From assembly GCF_005503015.1 (NCBI RefSeq), contig NZ_SCOL01000001.1:1798001-1862000 (forward strand): DNA of 64,000 nucleotides. Direction: 5' to 3'. The DNA comes from Bacillus sp. E(2018). GTDB lineage: Bacteria > Bacillota > Bacilli > Bacillales > Fictibacillaceae. The notes beneath the pieces are model-generated. The model was not told the DNA's origin. It made no database searches and was given only the letters and a program-made list of their open reading frames with translations. The translations under genes were made by a program, and so were the position numbers. How positions within the stretch are numbered: position 1 is the first letter of the stretch; every line of letters begins with the position of its first letter. Positions 1-8,669 of this stretch are shown here, piece after piece.

Positions 1-282
1 CGAAATAACAATATTGAGTTAACACAATCCTACTCATACATAAACAACAATGTCAATATTTTTTAAGTTATCGGTTTCAAAAAGTTTAATCCTATCTAAA
101 TACGGGGAAATAATAACTAACACAGAATCACAACATAAAAAACATAGAAATAAAACATTCGTAACAAAAGTTTTTATCAGAAATAAAAATGACAAATCAT
201 TAACATTTTTACCATAAGGTGGTGAAAAATAAGTACTTTAGAAGCAATAAAGAAATTTTTTCTGAATTTTCAAACAAAATGG
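1..282. other. AT-rich intergenic region at window edge
   Basis: No convincing coding frame or structured RNA is visible. The stretch is very AT-rich and leads into the promoter of the IDEAL-domain gene. Whatever gene lies to the left is outside the window. Confidence 0.5.
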
Positions 283-311
283 TTGTCATTCGTCATCTTG
301 CTCAGTATACT
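283..311 (+). promoter_or_regulatory. SigA-type promoter of the IDEAL-domain gene
   Basis: TTGTCA (283-288) and TATACT (306-311) are separated by 17 bases. The start codon lies about 60 bases downstream, behind an AAGGAGG ribosome site at 360-366. Assignment is by consensus only. Confidence 0.55.
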
Positions 312-374
312 AGTAGAAACCTAGAAACATAAAAGGTTAATTGGATAGGGAGATAATTTAAGGAGGGAAACAGG

Positions 375-605
375 ATGAAAGACAAAAACGCTTCTTTTAA
401 CAAGAACCAAAATGAAATGGTGCAGTACAAACAACAAAAAAGAGACCCATTTGCCTTCAGCCTTATTGCCCAAATGGTACTGGATGAGGCCCTTCACAAT
501 TATTACAGAGAGTATTATGAAAGAGAAATCGACAATGCCTTGGATACAAAAGATAAAGAACGATTTATGAAATTAAGCGCAGAGTACAAAGCGTTTCTCA
601 GTTAG
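375..605 (+). CDS. IDEAL-domain small protein
   Basis: This is a 76-residue soluble protein. The middle (about residues 33-68) carries the signature of the short Bacillus IDEAL domain: a VLDEAL core, then an aromatic helix with NYYREYYEREID, then DTKDKERFMKLSAEY. The family is known as a small helical module, found alone or attached to other regulatory proteins; its molecular role is not settled. The N-terminal 30 residues are polar, rich in Asn, Gln and Lys, and probably disordered. A very strong AAGGAGG ribosome site lies 8 bases before the ATG. The gene appears monocistronic, with its own promoter and a hairpin immediately after the stop. Confidence 0.8.
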   Translation: MKDKNASFNKNQNEMVQYKQQKRDPFAFSLIAQMVLDEALHNYYREYYEREIDNALDTKDKERFMKLSAEYKAFLS

Positions 606-606
606 T

Positions 607-646
607 GCTTTTAGGCGGCACACTCTTTAAAAGGTGCCGTAAAAGC
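607..646. terminator. strong hairpin after the IDEAL gene
   Basis: The outer stem GCTTTTA/TAAAAGC and inner stem CGGCAC/GTGCCG are separated by a two-base bulge. There is no good T-run on either strand, so terminator function is inferred from its place between converging genes. Confidence 0.45.
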
Positions 647-648
647 CA

Positions 649-699
649 AAACACCCTTTCAGCAAACGGCGGAATCATCCGTGCTGCAGAGGGTGTTTC
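649..699. repeat. second large nested hairpin
   Basis: The outer arms AAACACCC/GGGTGTTT enclose an inner pair CAGC..CGG/CCG.GCTG with a short loop. It follows directly on the previous hairpin, between converging genes. It is unusually long for a terminator and lacks a clean T-run. Confidence 0.5.
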
Positions 700-735
700 T
701 GACGTCCCCGTTACTGACAAGTTAAAACGTATTTT

Positions 736-1641
736 CTAAGTCATAGTTGTCGGTGATTCCGGCTTTTTCTTTTGTCCTTTTTTCCGCTTTAACCACCACA
801 CATAAATCACAATGGCAACGATCACCCAGATCGGCGCAAGTCCCAATAAACTTACTACAACTAACGAAATAGCAGACATCAAAAAGTTCACTGTATCCAT
901 AAAAAGGACCTTCGTCTTTGCCCACGTATTTAAACCTTCTGTTTGAAGTGCTTTCGCTTTTAAATTTTTCACTTCAAATTGTATCGTAACAGTTGAATAA
1001 TCACTTTGGTTTTGTAAAAAATTCAATCGCCCTTCTACCTTTTCGATCTCTTCTTGAACATCAGCCAGGTCAGCTGATATCTTCAACAAATCTTCTGTTT
1101 TCTGTGCATTCTTCATAAATACTTCAAGCCGTTCTCTTACTTGTTGTTTGGCTTTTAAGCGTGAAGATAAATCTACGTATTCTTCTGTAACGTCTTCTCC
1201 TCGAATATTTTCGTATGGAGTACCCTTGCTCAAACTTCGAACCTCGTCTAAGAAAGGACGAAAATTTTTCATCGGTACACGAACAACCATCACACCAGAT
1301 TCATAATCTTTCTCTCCTGTACTCGTGTTCGACTCAACCATATATCCGTCCATTGTCTCTAACTTTTTCCGAACGGCTTCCATAGAGGTTTGTAATCTAT
1401 CTACTGTAATCTCAAGATCAGCGTGATAGATCACTTTTCTTTGGTTCTTCATTTGTTGCTCATCTTTTCCTTTTTCAGATTCAGAACTCTGACTTTCTTC
1501 TGTAGAGGTATCCATGTTTGCTTCAGACTTGCTGCCACTATCTCGGTCTATTGCTTTATCACTTTTTGAACTGCTATCGCTGCTGCATGCACTCAACAAA
1601 AACACAGCTATGAATACCCGCATTTTCCATCTCTTCCACAT
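736..1641 (-). CDS. DUF4349-type lipoprotein
   Basis: The 301-residue protein starts with a lipoprotein signal peptide whose lipobox LLSAC places the lipidated Cys near residue 19. A Ser/Asp-rich linker follows (20-65), then a DUF4349-like domain (about 68-285). This domain includes a periplasmic-type beta region with the VVRVPMKNF strand, a long coiled coil at about 155-215 and a single membrane helix near 250-278 followed by basic residues. The protein is therefore probably anchored twice, by lipid and by a C-terminal helix, with the coiled coil outside. The biochemical role of DUF4349 proteins is unknown. The gene is single, and converges with the upstream IDEAL gene. Confidence 0.75.
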   Translation of the reverse strand: MWKRWKMRVFIAVFLLSACSSDSSSKSDKAIDRDSGSKSEANMDTSTEESQSSESEKGKDEQQMKNQRKVIYHADLEITVDRLQTSMEAVRKKLETMDGYMVESNTSTGEKDYESGVMVVRVPMKNFRPFLDEVRSLSKGTPYENIRGEDVTEEYVDLSSRLKAKQQVRERLEVFMKNAQKTEDLLKISADLADVQEEIEKVEGRLNFLQNQSDYSTVTIQFEVKNLKAKALQTEGLNTWAKTKVLFMDTVNFLMSAISLVVVSLLGLAPIWVIVAIVIYVWWLKRKKGQKKKPESPTTMT

Positions 1642-1771
1642 ATCGTAATTCCCCCTTTCTCGCTTAGACGCTCTCTACAAGAAAAAGGTTTCAGTTCCCA
1701 AAAAAACCAACCTATTGAATGATTTTTTCCGAGACATTTTTGTGATAAAATAGTGTCTGATGATTTGTAGT

Positions 1772-1799
1772 TTGAAAAAAAACCGATTTATGCTAGTAT
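1772..1799 (+). promoter_or_regulatory. SigA-type promoter of SEC-C gene
   Basis: TTGAAA (1772-1777) and TAGTAT (1794-1799) lie 16 bases apart, about 37 bases upstream of the chosen start codon. Confidence 0.45.
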
Positions 1800-1835
1800 G
1801 TACAGGATAAGTAAGTGGTTTACTGGAGGAATAGC

Positions 1836-2864
1836 ATGTCAATGATAGGAAGAAATGATCCGTGCTATTGTGGCAGCGGAAAAAAATATAAAAAATGTTG
1901 CTTACATAAAGAAGAGCAAACACGTGAAGTATCCTTTCATCAAGAAGGACTCATCAAATATGCTTTAGAGAACTATCAGCAGGATTTAGCTGCACGTACT
2001 TCTAAGTATGTGAAAAAATACCCTGTTGCTAAAGAGCAAGAACAAACATACGCAAACATTGCCGTTTGTTGGGAGATCTTCTGCTCAGAGATTAAGGAAA
2101 ACAAGACGCCTGTTCAACTTTATGTAGAAAAAGTAACGAGTTCTGTTAAACCAGAAGTAGCTGAAATTCTAGCTGGCTGGACAACAGCTACACCATCTCT
2201 ATATAAAGTATTAGAGCAAAAAACAGGATTCATCTTTACCGTTCAGGATATTTGGACAGAAGCGGTGTATGATGTCACGATCAATGCTGCTGAAAAGCCA
2301 AAAACAGAAAGTGCACTACTTGGAACACTCGTTTCAAACGGAATCAACCATGAGTTTTACGTTGGATATGTAGAAATGCCGATGACTGAACTTCCGCCGC
2401 TAAAAACAGCGATAGAAAAGATTCAGCCTCAACAAGATCCAAAAGTTACATTCAAGAACGAATTCCCTGCTGTTCTGCAACTCGCTTTGATCGATATTAG
2501 TGCTGGTGTACCTCAATCTCAAGTTGAGAAGAAGGAAACTGACGTTACTTCTACCAAAGTTGAAAAAGCAGAAGAAGCAGCGGATTTTAAAGATGAAAAA
2601 TACAATGCTGTAACCGAGCTCGTTAAAGCGAATGCCGAAACAGAAGTTGTAGAAGAAGCAGAAAAGCTTTGGAGTGAGTACGTTACAGAAAGCAAACCTG
2701 CTATTCGTAAAGAAGAAATTTACGCGGCTGCCCTTGACTATCTCGTTTCAAAAGATATTCGAGGAATCGCTTCTACTCAAGCAGAAACAGCTAAAAAATA
2801 TGGTGTCTCACCTGCTAGTCTATCCTCACGATATCGTGAGATGAAAGAACTATTAAGCGTATAA
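1836..2864 (+). CDS. SEC-C motif protein
   Basis: The start is placed at the ATG 7 bases after TGGAGGA, which gives 342 residues. The protein opens directly with a SEC-C zinc motif, IGRNDPCYCGSGKKYKKCC, with ligands C-x-C and the closing C-C/H pair in the first 20 residues. This motif, first known from the SecA tail, binds zinc and often mediates ribosome or SecB contacts. The body (30-215) has no recognisable domain. A charged Glu/Lys-rich linker (235-285) leads to a helix-turn-helix-like tail (QAETAKKYGVSPASLSSRY). Related Bacillus proteins are uncharacterised. Role in translation or nucleic-acid binding is inference from the two end motifs. Confidence 0.75.
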   Translation: MSMIGRNDPCYCGSGKKYKKCCLHKEEQTREVSFHQEGLIKYALENYQQDLAARTSKYVKKYPVAKEQEQTYANIAVCWEIFCSEIKENKTPVQLYVEKVTSSVKPEVAEILAGWTTATPSLYKVLEQKTGFIFTVQDIWTEAVYDVTINAAEKPKTESALLGTLVSNGINHEFYVGYVEMPMTELPPLKTAIEKIQPQQDPKVTFKNEFPAVLQLALIDISAGVPQSQVEKKETDVTSTKVEKAEEAADFKDEKYNAVTELVKANAETEVVEEAEKLWSEYVTESKPAIRKEEIYAAALDYLVSKDIRGIASTQAETAKKYGVSPASLSSRYREMKELLSV

Positions 2865-2877
2865 ACGTTTTTTCACT

Positions 2878-2909
2878 AACCCGCCTGATGCCTCAGGTGG
2901 GTTTTTTTT
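2878..2909 (+). terminator. terminator of SEC-C gene
   Basis: The stem AACCCGCCTGA/TCAGGTGGGTT is followed by eight T residues. Confidence 0.85.
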
Positions 2910-2930
2910 CATAAAAAAACAAGACCCTTC

Positions 2931-4253
2931 CTAAAAAGAGTCCTGTTTGTTATTTCGCTCTAGCCAATAATACACGGGAAGTCCCGCAACTGTAATAAAG
3001 ATAGCTGTAAAACTATCTAAAGGATCGTTGAGTATCGTTGATACTACGATGTACAAAGAGCCTAAGATCGCAAAAATAGGAACGACAGGAAATAACGGGA
3101 CACTGTAGGTTCTCTTTTTATCACGATTACGTTTGCGGAGTTTAAAAACAGCACAAAACGCAAAAATATAAAAAATGTAAACAGCAAATATCGCCATTTC
3201 TGATAAATAGTCTGGATCCGTTACGATCATCATGATGATCGCGATCATGATTTGTAAATACGTAGCAGCAATAGGTGTACCATATTTTTCACTAACCTGG
3301 CTAAACGTTTTTGACATCGGAAGCTGATTACGTTCTGCCATTGCAAAAGGAACACGCGGAATGGTTAAGATCTTACCGTTTAAACAGCCAAAAATCGAAA
3401 CTGCGATTCCAACTGCTATTAATTTCCCGCCTAGTGGTCCAAATAGAATCGTTGCAGCAGACGCGGCCGAATTCTCTCCTAATCTTACAATTTCTGATGC
3501 AGGCAAAATGTGCAGAAGTGCAACATTAACCAACAAATAGGCTGCCATGACGACTAAGATTCCACCAATGATGGCTTTAGGTAACGTTTTTCCTGGATCC
3601 TTCATCTCACCCGCTACGAAACCAACCATCAACCATCCATCATAAGCAAAAAGTGTCGCAAGAATCGCTGCCCCCATTGAAATCTCAACAACTTCTCCAC
3701 TTGAAGCATTTAATATTTGTTCGTTTCCTTTTGTTATCCCAAAAATAATAATCAAAACGATCGGAACCAGTTTTCCAATCGTGAATAAATTTTGGATAAA
3801 ACCTCCATACTTCGTTCCAAAGTTATTGATAATCGTAAGGAAAAGAACTGTACCTATTCCGATCCAAGGTCCAAAGTATTCATCCCACGAAAACAAGTTA
3901 ACCATTAATGAACCGAAGTATAATCCTAAAGCCCCAATTACCGCTGGACCATAGATAACAGTCTGAACCCAACCGCTCAAGTATCCCCAAAGCTTACCGT
4001 ATACTTCTTCCATATAAACATACAAACCACCTGTCTTTGGAATTTGAGTTGCCACTTCAGCAATCGTTAATCCTCCTGCTAACGTGATCAAACCTCCAAG
4101 AGTCCAGGCTAATAGTGCCAGATTAGAATTTCCTGTATATTCGAGAACACTTCCAGGTTTCATAAAGATGCCTGATCCAATTACCGTTCCAATCACGATG
4201 GACATAGCTACAGATAACCCAATATCTTTTTTCAATGCTGTGTCTTGATTCAT
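2931..4253 (-). CDS. steT: Serine/threonine exchanger SteT-like permease
   Basis: This 440-residue protein has twelve predicted membrane helices and belongs to the APC superfamily, LAT-like branch. Helix 1 carries the unwound substrate-binding stretch IGTVIGSGIFMKPG typical of the fold. The early segment GGLTIAEVATQIPKTGGLYVYMEEVYG and the C-terminal LAGLPVYYW closely resemble Bacillus SteT, a sodium-independent aromatic/Ser/Thr obligate exchanger in the cytoplasmic membrane. Length matches the family (about 438). The gene is monocistronic with a divergent small gene region upstream; no T-box or riboswitch is visible before it. Substrate range cannot be read from sequence, so the symbol is by resemblance. 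Confidence 0.8.
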   Translation of the reverse strand: MNQDTALKKDIGLSVAMSIVIGTVIGSGIFMKPGSVLEYTGNSNLALLAWTLGGLITLAGGLTIAEVATQIPKTGGLYVYMEEVYGKLWGYLSGWVQTVIYGPAVIGALGLYFGSLMVNLFSWDEYFGPWIGIGTVLFLTIINNFGTKYGGFIQNLFTIGKLVPIVLIIIFGITKGNEQILNASSGEVVEISMGAAILATLFAYDGWLMVGFVAGEMKDPGKTLPKAIIGGILVVMAAYLLVNVALLHILPASEIVRLGENSAASAATILFGPLGGKLIAVGIAVSIFGCLNGKILTIPRVPFAMAERNQLPMSKTFSQVSEKYGTPIAATYLQIMIAIIMMIVTDPDYLSEMAIFAVYIFYIFAFCAVFKLRKRNRDKKRTYSVPLFPVVPIFAILGSLYIVVSTILNDPLDSFTAIFITVAGLPVYYWLERNNKQDSF

Positions 4254-4412
4254 GCTGTGTTCACTCCTTAAAAAGACCTTTCAAAAACAGATTGTCCTTC
4301 GGAAAAAGACTAGTGTCACTTTAACACATACACTCATCAAATGTCACTACTTCATTAAAAAGACAATGAATTCAGTTTTTTTAAAAGTGTTTTCTAGAGA
4401 ATGATATAAAGG

Positions 4413-4586
4413 TTATAGTTCTTTTCTGCGCATTAACTGTTTTTTTATGAAAGCTTTTTCGATCAGATGATTGAGCTGTCGTTCAAGCTCCTTTTTTTCT
4501 GGCGCATTTGTTTCAAGCCTTATCTTGTTTTTCAGTTCACGAATCATAAGCTTTTCTTCTGATGAAAAATGAGAAGAATGCAGCAA
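4413..4586 (-). CDS. Small basic hypothetical protein
   Basis: The gene encodes about 57 residues, mostly charged helix (EEKLMIRELKNKIRLE...). The TTG at 4586 is preferred because AGGTGA lies about 5 bases before it; a GTG three codons earlier would lie inside that ribosome site. It has no membrane segment, no cysteine and no domain I recognise. It is probably cytoplasmic and highly helical. It is transcribed toward steT but separated from it by 160 bases, so cotranscription is uncertain. Confidence 0.5.
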   Translation of the reverse strand: MLHSSHFSSEEKLMIRELKNKIRLETNAPEKKELERQLNHLIEKAFIKKQLMRRKEL

Positions 4587-4764
4587 CGTGTTCACCTCAT
4601 TTCAAATTTGATTCTTTGAACCTCCCTCTTTTTCTTAGGATAAATCAATCAGTCACCTCTAACATTTCATGTGTAATAAAATCTAACATTCTATTTTTAG
4701 TAGGTGTTCTATCTGAAAAATAAATTTACATGGTGTAAAAGATGGAACGGATACTGAAATGAAT

Positions 4765-4794
4765 AAAAGACCTTCCACGAGATGGAGGTCTTTT
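4765..4794 (-). terminator. terminator of DeoR-type regulator
   Basis: The stem AAAAGACCTTCCA/TGGAGGTCTTTT has a 5-base loop. Read on the minus strand it ends in T residues shortly after the regulator stop codon. Confidence 0.8.
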
Positions 4795-4810
4795 GGTCAA
4801 AATGAAAAAT

Positions 4811-5608
4811 CTATTTTGTTTCTACACTGTTTTTCAATTGATGTATATCTGTCTGAGCAATTACGATAGAAACTCCGTGTTGTTCGATGGCTGATAAATG
4901 GTCTCTCGGTGCATCATCATCTGTGATAACAACATCGACATTCGTTACAGGACCAACTTTCGCAAAAGCGTTAACTCCTATTTTATAATGAGGAAATACA
5001 CCAATGACTTTACGAGAAACATTTCCAACAGCACTCATAAAGGCAGCTACTTCTGGTGTTGTCGTACTTATTCCTCTCTCAGAAATACCGCCACCTGTTG
5101 CAAATGAAACATCAAAAGAATACTGACTGATGAGATTGGTTACTAAGGCATCCGTCATATTGCCTGATTTCTTCACTTTTCCACCGACCATATAAAGATC
5201 GATGTTTTCTTTCTCGCGAAGTGCATCAGCTGTTGCGAGTGAGTTGGTCACAACCGTTAACCGATACTGAGGCAGATGCTTTACAATCTCATGGTGCATG
5301 CCTCCTCCACTTAGAAAAATGGTATCGTTCTCTTTGATGTACTTTACAGCTTCCTTCGCGATAGCTTTCTCATACTTTGATCCTTCTCCAAAACGAACTT
5401 CATTCGGTGAAGGTCCTTTTTTAACCTCTGTTACAGGAATAGCGCCACCATGTGTACGTTTAAGCAGCCCATTATCTTCGAGGGATGATAAGTCTCGGCG
5501 AATAGAATCGATTGAAACTTGGAGGGCATCTGATAATTCTTTTGCAAGCACTCGTCCTTCGTTCTTAAGTACTTCTAAAATCTTTTCTCTTCTTTCTTCA
5601 GAAAACAT
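4811..5608 (-). CDS. DeoR/GlpR-family transcriptional regulator
   Basis: A start at the ATG 8 bases after TGGAGG gives 265 residues. Residues 1-60 form the DeoR winged helix-turn-helix: RREKILEVLKNEGRV, then LSDALQVSIDSIRRDLSSLEDNGLLKRTHGGA, matching the family signature. Residues 75-235 form the DeoRC sugar-phosphate sensor fold, with ISP-like strands FLSGGGMHHEIV and VVTNSLATADALRE and the late ATGGGISERGISTTT loop. Members repress sugar or nucleoside catabolic operons and release DNA on binding a phosphorylated sugar. No catabolic gene adjoins it, so it is an orphan whose target may be itself or distant genes. Inverted repeats lie upstream (see 5720-5857). Confidence 0.85.
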   Translation of the reverse strand: MFSEERREKILEVLKNEGRVLAKELSDALQVSIDSIRRDLSSLEDNGLLKRTHGGAIPVTEVKKGPSPNEVRFGEGSKYEKAIAKEAVKYIKENDTIFLSGGGMHHEIVKHLPQYRLTVVTNSLATADALREKENIDLYMVGGKVKKSGNMTDALVTNLISQYSFDVSFATGGGISERGISTTTPEVAAFMSAVGNVSRKVIGVFPHYKIGVNAFAKVGPVTNVDVVITDDDAPRDHLSAIEQHGVSIVIAQTDIHQLKNSVETK

Positions 5609-5719
5609 AATTATTTCCTCCATTACCTATTATTTCCACGTGGTACTCTAATCATATGCTGTTTCATGCTTGTTTGCCAAACTTTTTTTGCATGTTTTTT
5701 CCTGATTTAAAATAGAACA

Positions 5720-5755
5720 AGCTAAAACAAGCACTTGTAGTAGCTTGTTTTAGCT
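5720..5755. repeat. 13-bp perfect inverted repeat
   Basis: The arms AGCTAAAACAAGC (5720-5732) and GCTTGTTTTAGCT (5743-5755) are separated by 10 bases. It lies upstream of the DeoR-type gene and could be an operator, a terminator or part of a small repeat element. Confidence 0.6.
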
Positions 5756-5810
5756 CGAATGGGTAGATATAGTGGTTTTATTTAATGGAAGTTTTCCAGT
5801 TTGTACTTCT

Positions 5811-5857
5811 GACAAATACAAATCCCTTTCATTTGTATTTGTCTGGGGTCAGACCCC
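5811..5857. repeat. Inverted repeat plus GGGGTCAGACCCC palindrome
   Basis: The perfect arms GACAAATACAAAT (5811-5823) and ATTTGTATTTGTC (5831-5843) are followed after one base by the 13-base palindrome GGGGTCAGACCCC (5845-5857). The palindrome touches the stop codon of the neighbouring gene. It may terminate that gene, and its shape also resembles short REP-like elements. Confidence 0.55.
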
Positions 5858-6180
5858 TAGTCCTCTACCTTGATCAGGAAGAGGCGCTCGTGAAACCGGC
5901 CCTGTTTTCTAGCCTTCTCCTGCCTGATCTCATCCAGTTCTCTGAGCGTAAGTTCATGCACTTTCGTTAACGCGATTAAGATCTCAAAGAGCTCTGCCAG
6001 CTCTTCCGCTGCATCTATCTCACTTTTGGCTTCACGATACTCTTTTACACCTTCTATAAGCTTTTTCTTAAGTTCACTTTCGAACTCCTGATTTCCAAGA
6101 ATTCGAAAAGTTCCCTTCTTCCCCGCCTGTTCGAGCAGTTCTGGTATTTTGTCTCTCACTAATTTATTGTAATACGCCAT
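5857..6180 (-). CDS. Phosphoribosyl-ATP pyrophosphohydrolase-like protein
   Basis: This 107-residue all-helical protein opens with YNKLVRDKIPELL, characteristic of a small branch of the MazG/HisE-like NTP-pyrophosphohydrolase superfamily. Acidic helix residues likely to bind magnesium are present: EGVKEYREA and then DAAEELAELFEIL, which resembles the ExxE...ExxD pattern of the fold. It is not the histidine-pathway HisE itself: no his genes are near and the N-terminal KLVRDKIP motif marks a separate group usually annotated only by superfamily. A housecleaning nucleotide hydrolase is the best guess. The gene appears single; the preceding YkvI-type gene ends 66 bases upstream of it in the same direction of transcription. 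Confidence 0.65.
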   Translation of the reverse strand: MAYYNKLVRDKIPELLEQAGKKGTFRILGNQEFESELKKKLIEGVKEYREAKSEIDAAEELAELFEILIALTKVHELTLRELDEIRQEKARKQGRFHERLFLIKVED

Positions 6181-6246
6181 TAGCTCTTTTCCCTTCCAAC
6201 AATTTCACAGCACCTCAAAAAAACTTTCCTATATAAACCATATGCA

Positions 6247-7278
6247 TCAAGTTAGTTTTTTAGCAGAAACAACTGCCAAAAAAATAATGGCGATGAAACC
6301 GAATACCGGATACAAGTAATGAAGTAGTTCAGAATAGCCTACTTGACTTAACAAGTAACTCCCTGTCATTAATGAGAGTAAGATGACTTGATTGGATAAT
6401 CTGACATTTCGTTGCAAGGCTCCTGCAAGTCCGAAGATGTTTCCGATCAGAGTTGAAAAGATCTCACCGTAGATCACGAAGACAAAAATATAATGGACGA
6501 TTACACCAAGACTCCCTACTATTTCAGCGATCGGTATCTCATAGCTCATTACACGCGGTACAGAATAGAGCACATACTGACTGTTTAAGAGAATAAAAGT
6601 TAATCCTAGCCCGCCTAAGAAACCGCCCCACTTAATTACGGATTCATCTTTAGCTTCTCGTGAAAGTGGAACAAGGACGGCTTGTGCCAAGGTTAAGTTA
6701 AATGCGGCATAGGCAAACGGACTTACAATCCATTTCCAATCTCCAACAAAGTCTTCTTCAACAAATAGCTGCCTTCCTGAAGAAAGATCAAACATGGATA
6801 CGGACAATACGATAGAAAAGAATATCATGATGGGGACGATCAGTGAGTTTGTCCAAAGAATCCCCTCCATCCCTTTTTTCATAACAAAATAGGTTACGAG
6901 TAACGTTAATAGGATTCCCATTTGAAAAGGAAGATGCAGCTGTTCCCAAAATAAGGCTCCTGCACCTGATAACATGACTCCAGTTACTCCGAAGAGCATG
7001 ATCAACATTAATACGTTTACGATTCGTGAGGCAACCGCTCCAAACAAATATTGATTCAGCTCATCAAAAGAGGTTGCACCTAGCCGCTTTGCCAGAATCA
7101 TAAGTTTGGTACCAATCACGATAAAGAGAAAGCCACTGATCAGAATACCTATAAAACCGGCTGATCCATATCTAGTAAAAAATTCAACGATTTCTCTTCC
7201 GGTAGCGAATCCAGCACCTACAACTGTGCCGATGTAGGTGGCGGCTATCTGCAGTATTTGTTTTATCCGACTACTCAT
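6247..7278 (-). CDS. YkvI-family membrane protein
   Basis: The 343-residue protein has about ten predicted membrane helices. The first helix carries ATYIGTVVGAGFATGREIVEFFTRYG, a glycine-rich stretch like the ligand-binding break of LeuT-fold transporters, and is the hallmark of YkvI. Family members are commonly listed with APC-type or spore germination permeases, but transport substrates are unknown. A ribosome site GGAGGTGAGG lies right before the ATG. A short hydrophilic loop with charged residues (about 165-185) and a conserved NLTLAQAVLVPLSRE segment follow. It could share a transcript with the pyrophosphohydrolase-like gene downstream. Confidence 0.75.
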   Translation of the reverse strand: MSSRIKQILQIAATYIGTVVGAGFATGREIVEFFTRYGSAGFIGILISGFLFIVIGTKLMILAKRLGATSFDELNQYLFGAVASRIVNVLMLIMLFGVTGVMLSGAGALFWEQLHLPFQMGILLTLLVTYFVMKKGMEGILWTNSLIVPIMIFFSIVLSVSMFDLSSGRQLFVEEDFVGDWKWIVSPFAYAAFNLTLAQAVLVPLSREAKDESVIKWGGFLGGLGLTFILLNSQYVLYSVPRVMSYEIPIAEIVGSLGVIVHYIFVFVIYGEIFSTLIGNIFGLAGALQRNVRLSNQVILLSLMTGSYLLSQVGYSELLHYLYPVFGFIAIIFLAVVSAKKLT

Positions 7279-7343
7279 GCCCTCACCTCCATGGCCATAT
7301 CTTTTACAAACATATGCATGGACAAGGATTTTAGAAGAAAAAG

Positions 7344-7369
7344 AAAAACAGCAAGATCTCTCTTGCTGC
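7344..7369 (-). terminator. terminator of diguanylate cyclase gene
   Basis: CAGCAAGA/TCTTGCTG with a 4-base loop, followed on the minus strand by TTTTTC. Confidence 0.75.
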
Positions 7370-7382
7370 CATAAACCCTTTA

Positions 7383-8492
7383 TTAAATATGTATCGCTTC
7401 ACTGTATCCTTCAGTAATTACCCTGTTCTTTCCCTGCCTCTTTGCAACGTACAGGCTGTTGTCGGCACCCTCAAAGAATGCTTGTTTATGCATACCTCTT
7501 CTGTACGTTTGTAAACCCGTACTGATTGTTATGTTCTCTTGCTTCACTTCAGGGTGCTCTAGTTTTTGTATGACCAATCGAACCTTCTCTAATAATGTAA
7601 AGGCTTCTTCTTCATTTATATCGTTTAAGATAACCACAAACTCTTCTCCGCCGTACCTGGCGACAAAATCATCTGTAGTCACATTATCTTTAATAGCCTT
7701 CGCAATTCGTTTCAAAACGATATCTCCAATGCCATGACCATATGTATCGTTGATATTTTTAAAATTGTCTATGTCCATAACTGCTAAATGAACCGGGTAA
7801 TGATACGTTTCCGCTTGAAGCAGCAGTACATCCATATATTCATAAAAGGCCATGTGATTGTACAAACCTGTAAGAGCATCTGTCTTCACTTGCTTTTCCA
7901 TAATTGTTGATTTTACCATTAAATCTTGATGATCAGCCTGCGCTTTGTTTAGTTCTTTCGCCATCTCATACCCTCGACTCATGATCCCAACACAGATAGC
8001 TGTTGAAGTTATGAGAATACATATCATGGAGATCTGATCCATCAGATTATTCATGTTCTTTAAGACCGGATGGAAAGTCGAAAGCAGTAGATAAGTAATT
8101 GTGCTAAGAGCAAAAGAAAACCACACTTTTTTCTTTTTAAAATAAATCGTTGAAATCAACATAGGAAAGAACAGACTCGTATACATAACATACATTTCAT
8201 AATGAACGCTGATCAAGATAGCAGAAAACATACATGCTGTCCAAATAATAATGTAATCAATATAAATTGTTTTCTTTTTAAAACTCCATTCAGCCAAGCT
8301 AACCATAAAAATCAAGAGAGCTGTTGGTAGAACAATGTACATCCCTATAAACTCTTCTAATGGTTTAGATGTAAAAAAACTGTTAATGACCTCTACACAC
8401 ACTGACACAAAGATTACAACCCAAAATACATTAATAATTTTTCGATTCCAGGCGATGTGATTTAAGTGTGCAGGCAGGTGTTTTTTCCCCAA
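7383..8492 (-). CDS. Membrane diguanylate cyclase (GGDEF)
   Basis: The likely TTG start, about 5 bases after GAGGTGA, gives 369 residues; a GTG three codons earlier overlaps the ribosome site. Six or so membrane helices fill residues 20-180, followed by a short helix and a GGDEF domain (about 205-362). The active-site loop reads RYGGEEFVV and the metal/substrate motif DIDNFKNINDTYGHGIGD is intact, so it should make c-di-GMP from two GTP. The inhibitory RxxD site that normally lies five residues before GG[D/E]EF is VTTD here, without the Arg, suggesting no product inhibition. The N-terminal sensor is of unknown ligand. The gene is monocistronic. Confidence 0.88.
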   Translation of the reverse strand: MGKKHLPAHLNHIAWNRKIINVFWVVIFVSVCVEVINSFFTSKPLEEFIGMYIVLPTALLIFMVSLAEWSFKKKTIYIDYIIIWTACMFSAILISVHYEMYVMYTSLFFPMLISTIYFKKKKVWFSFALSTITYLLLSTFHPVLKNMNNLMDQISMICILITSTAICVGIMSRGYEMAKELNKAQADHQDLMVKSTIMEKQVKTDALTGLYNHMAFYEYMDVLLLQAETYHYPVHLAVMDIDNFKNINDTYGHGIGDIVLKRIAKAIKDNVTTDDFVARYGGEEFVVILNDINEEEAFTLLEKVRLVIQKLEHPEVKQENITISTGLQTYRRGMHKQAFFEGADNSLYVAKRQGKNRVITEGYSEAIHI

Positions 8493-8621
8493 TACATTCA
8501 CCTCATCTACACGTATCCGAAATCATTATAACATTTTTTTCCTTCTTTCTTTTTGTTTTCTAAATTATTTCTTTTCCAACACATGGCTCTTTTTTAAAAA
8601 AATTTCTACACATATAAAACG

Positions 8622-8653
8622 AAAAACGCACAGCAAAATGAATCTGCTGTGCG
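8622..8653 (-). terminator. terminator of 93-residue hypothetical gene
   Basis: CGCACAGCA/TGCTGTGCG stem, then TTTTTC on the minus strand. Confidence 0.8.
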
Positions 8654-8669
8654 GTTATATTACGGTTAT

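Noticed and set aside
4254..4412. T-box or amino-acid riboswitch before the SteT-like gene
   Set aside because: No T-box consensus (AGGGTGGNACCGCG) or terminator/antiterminator pair seen.
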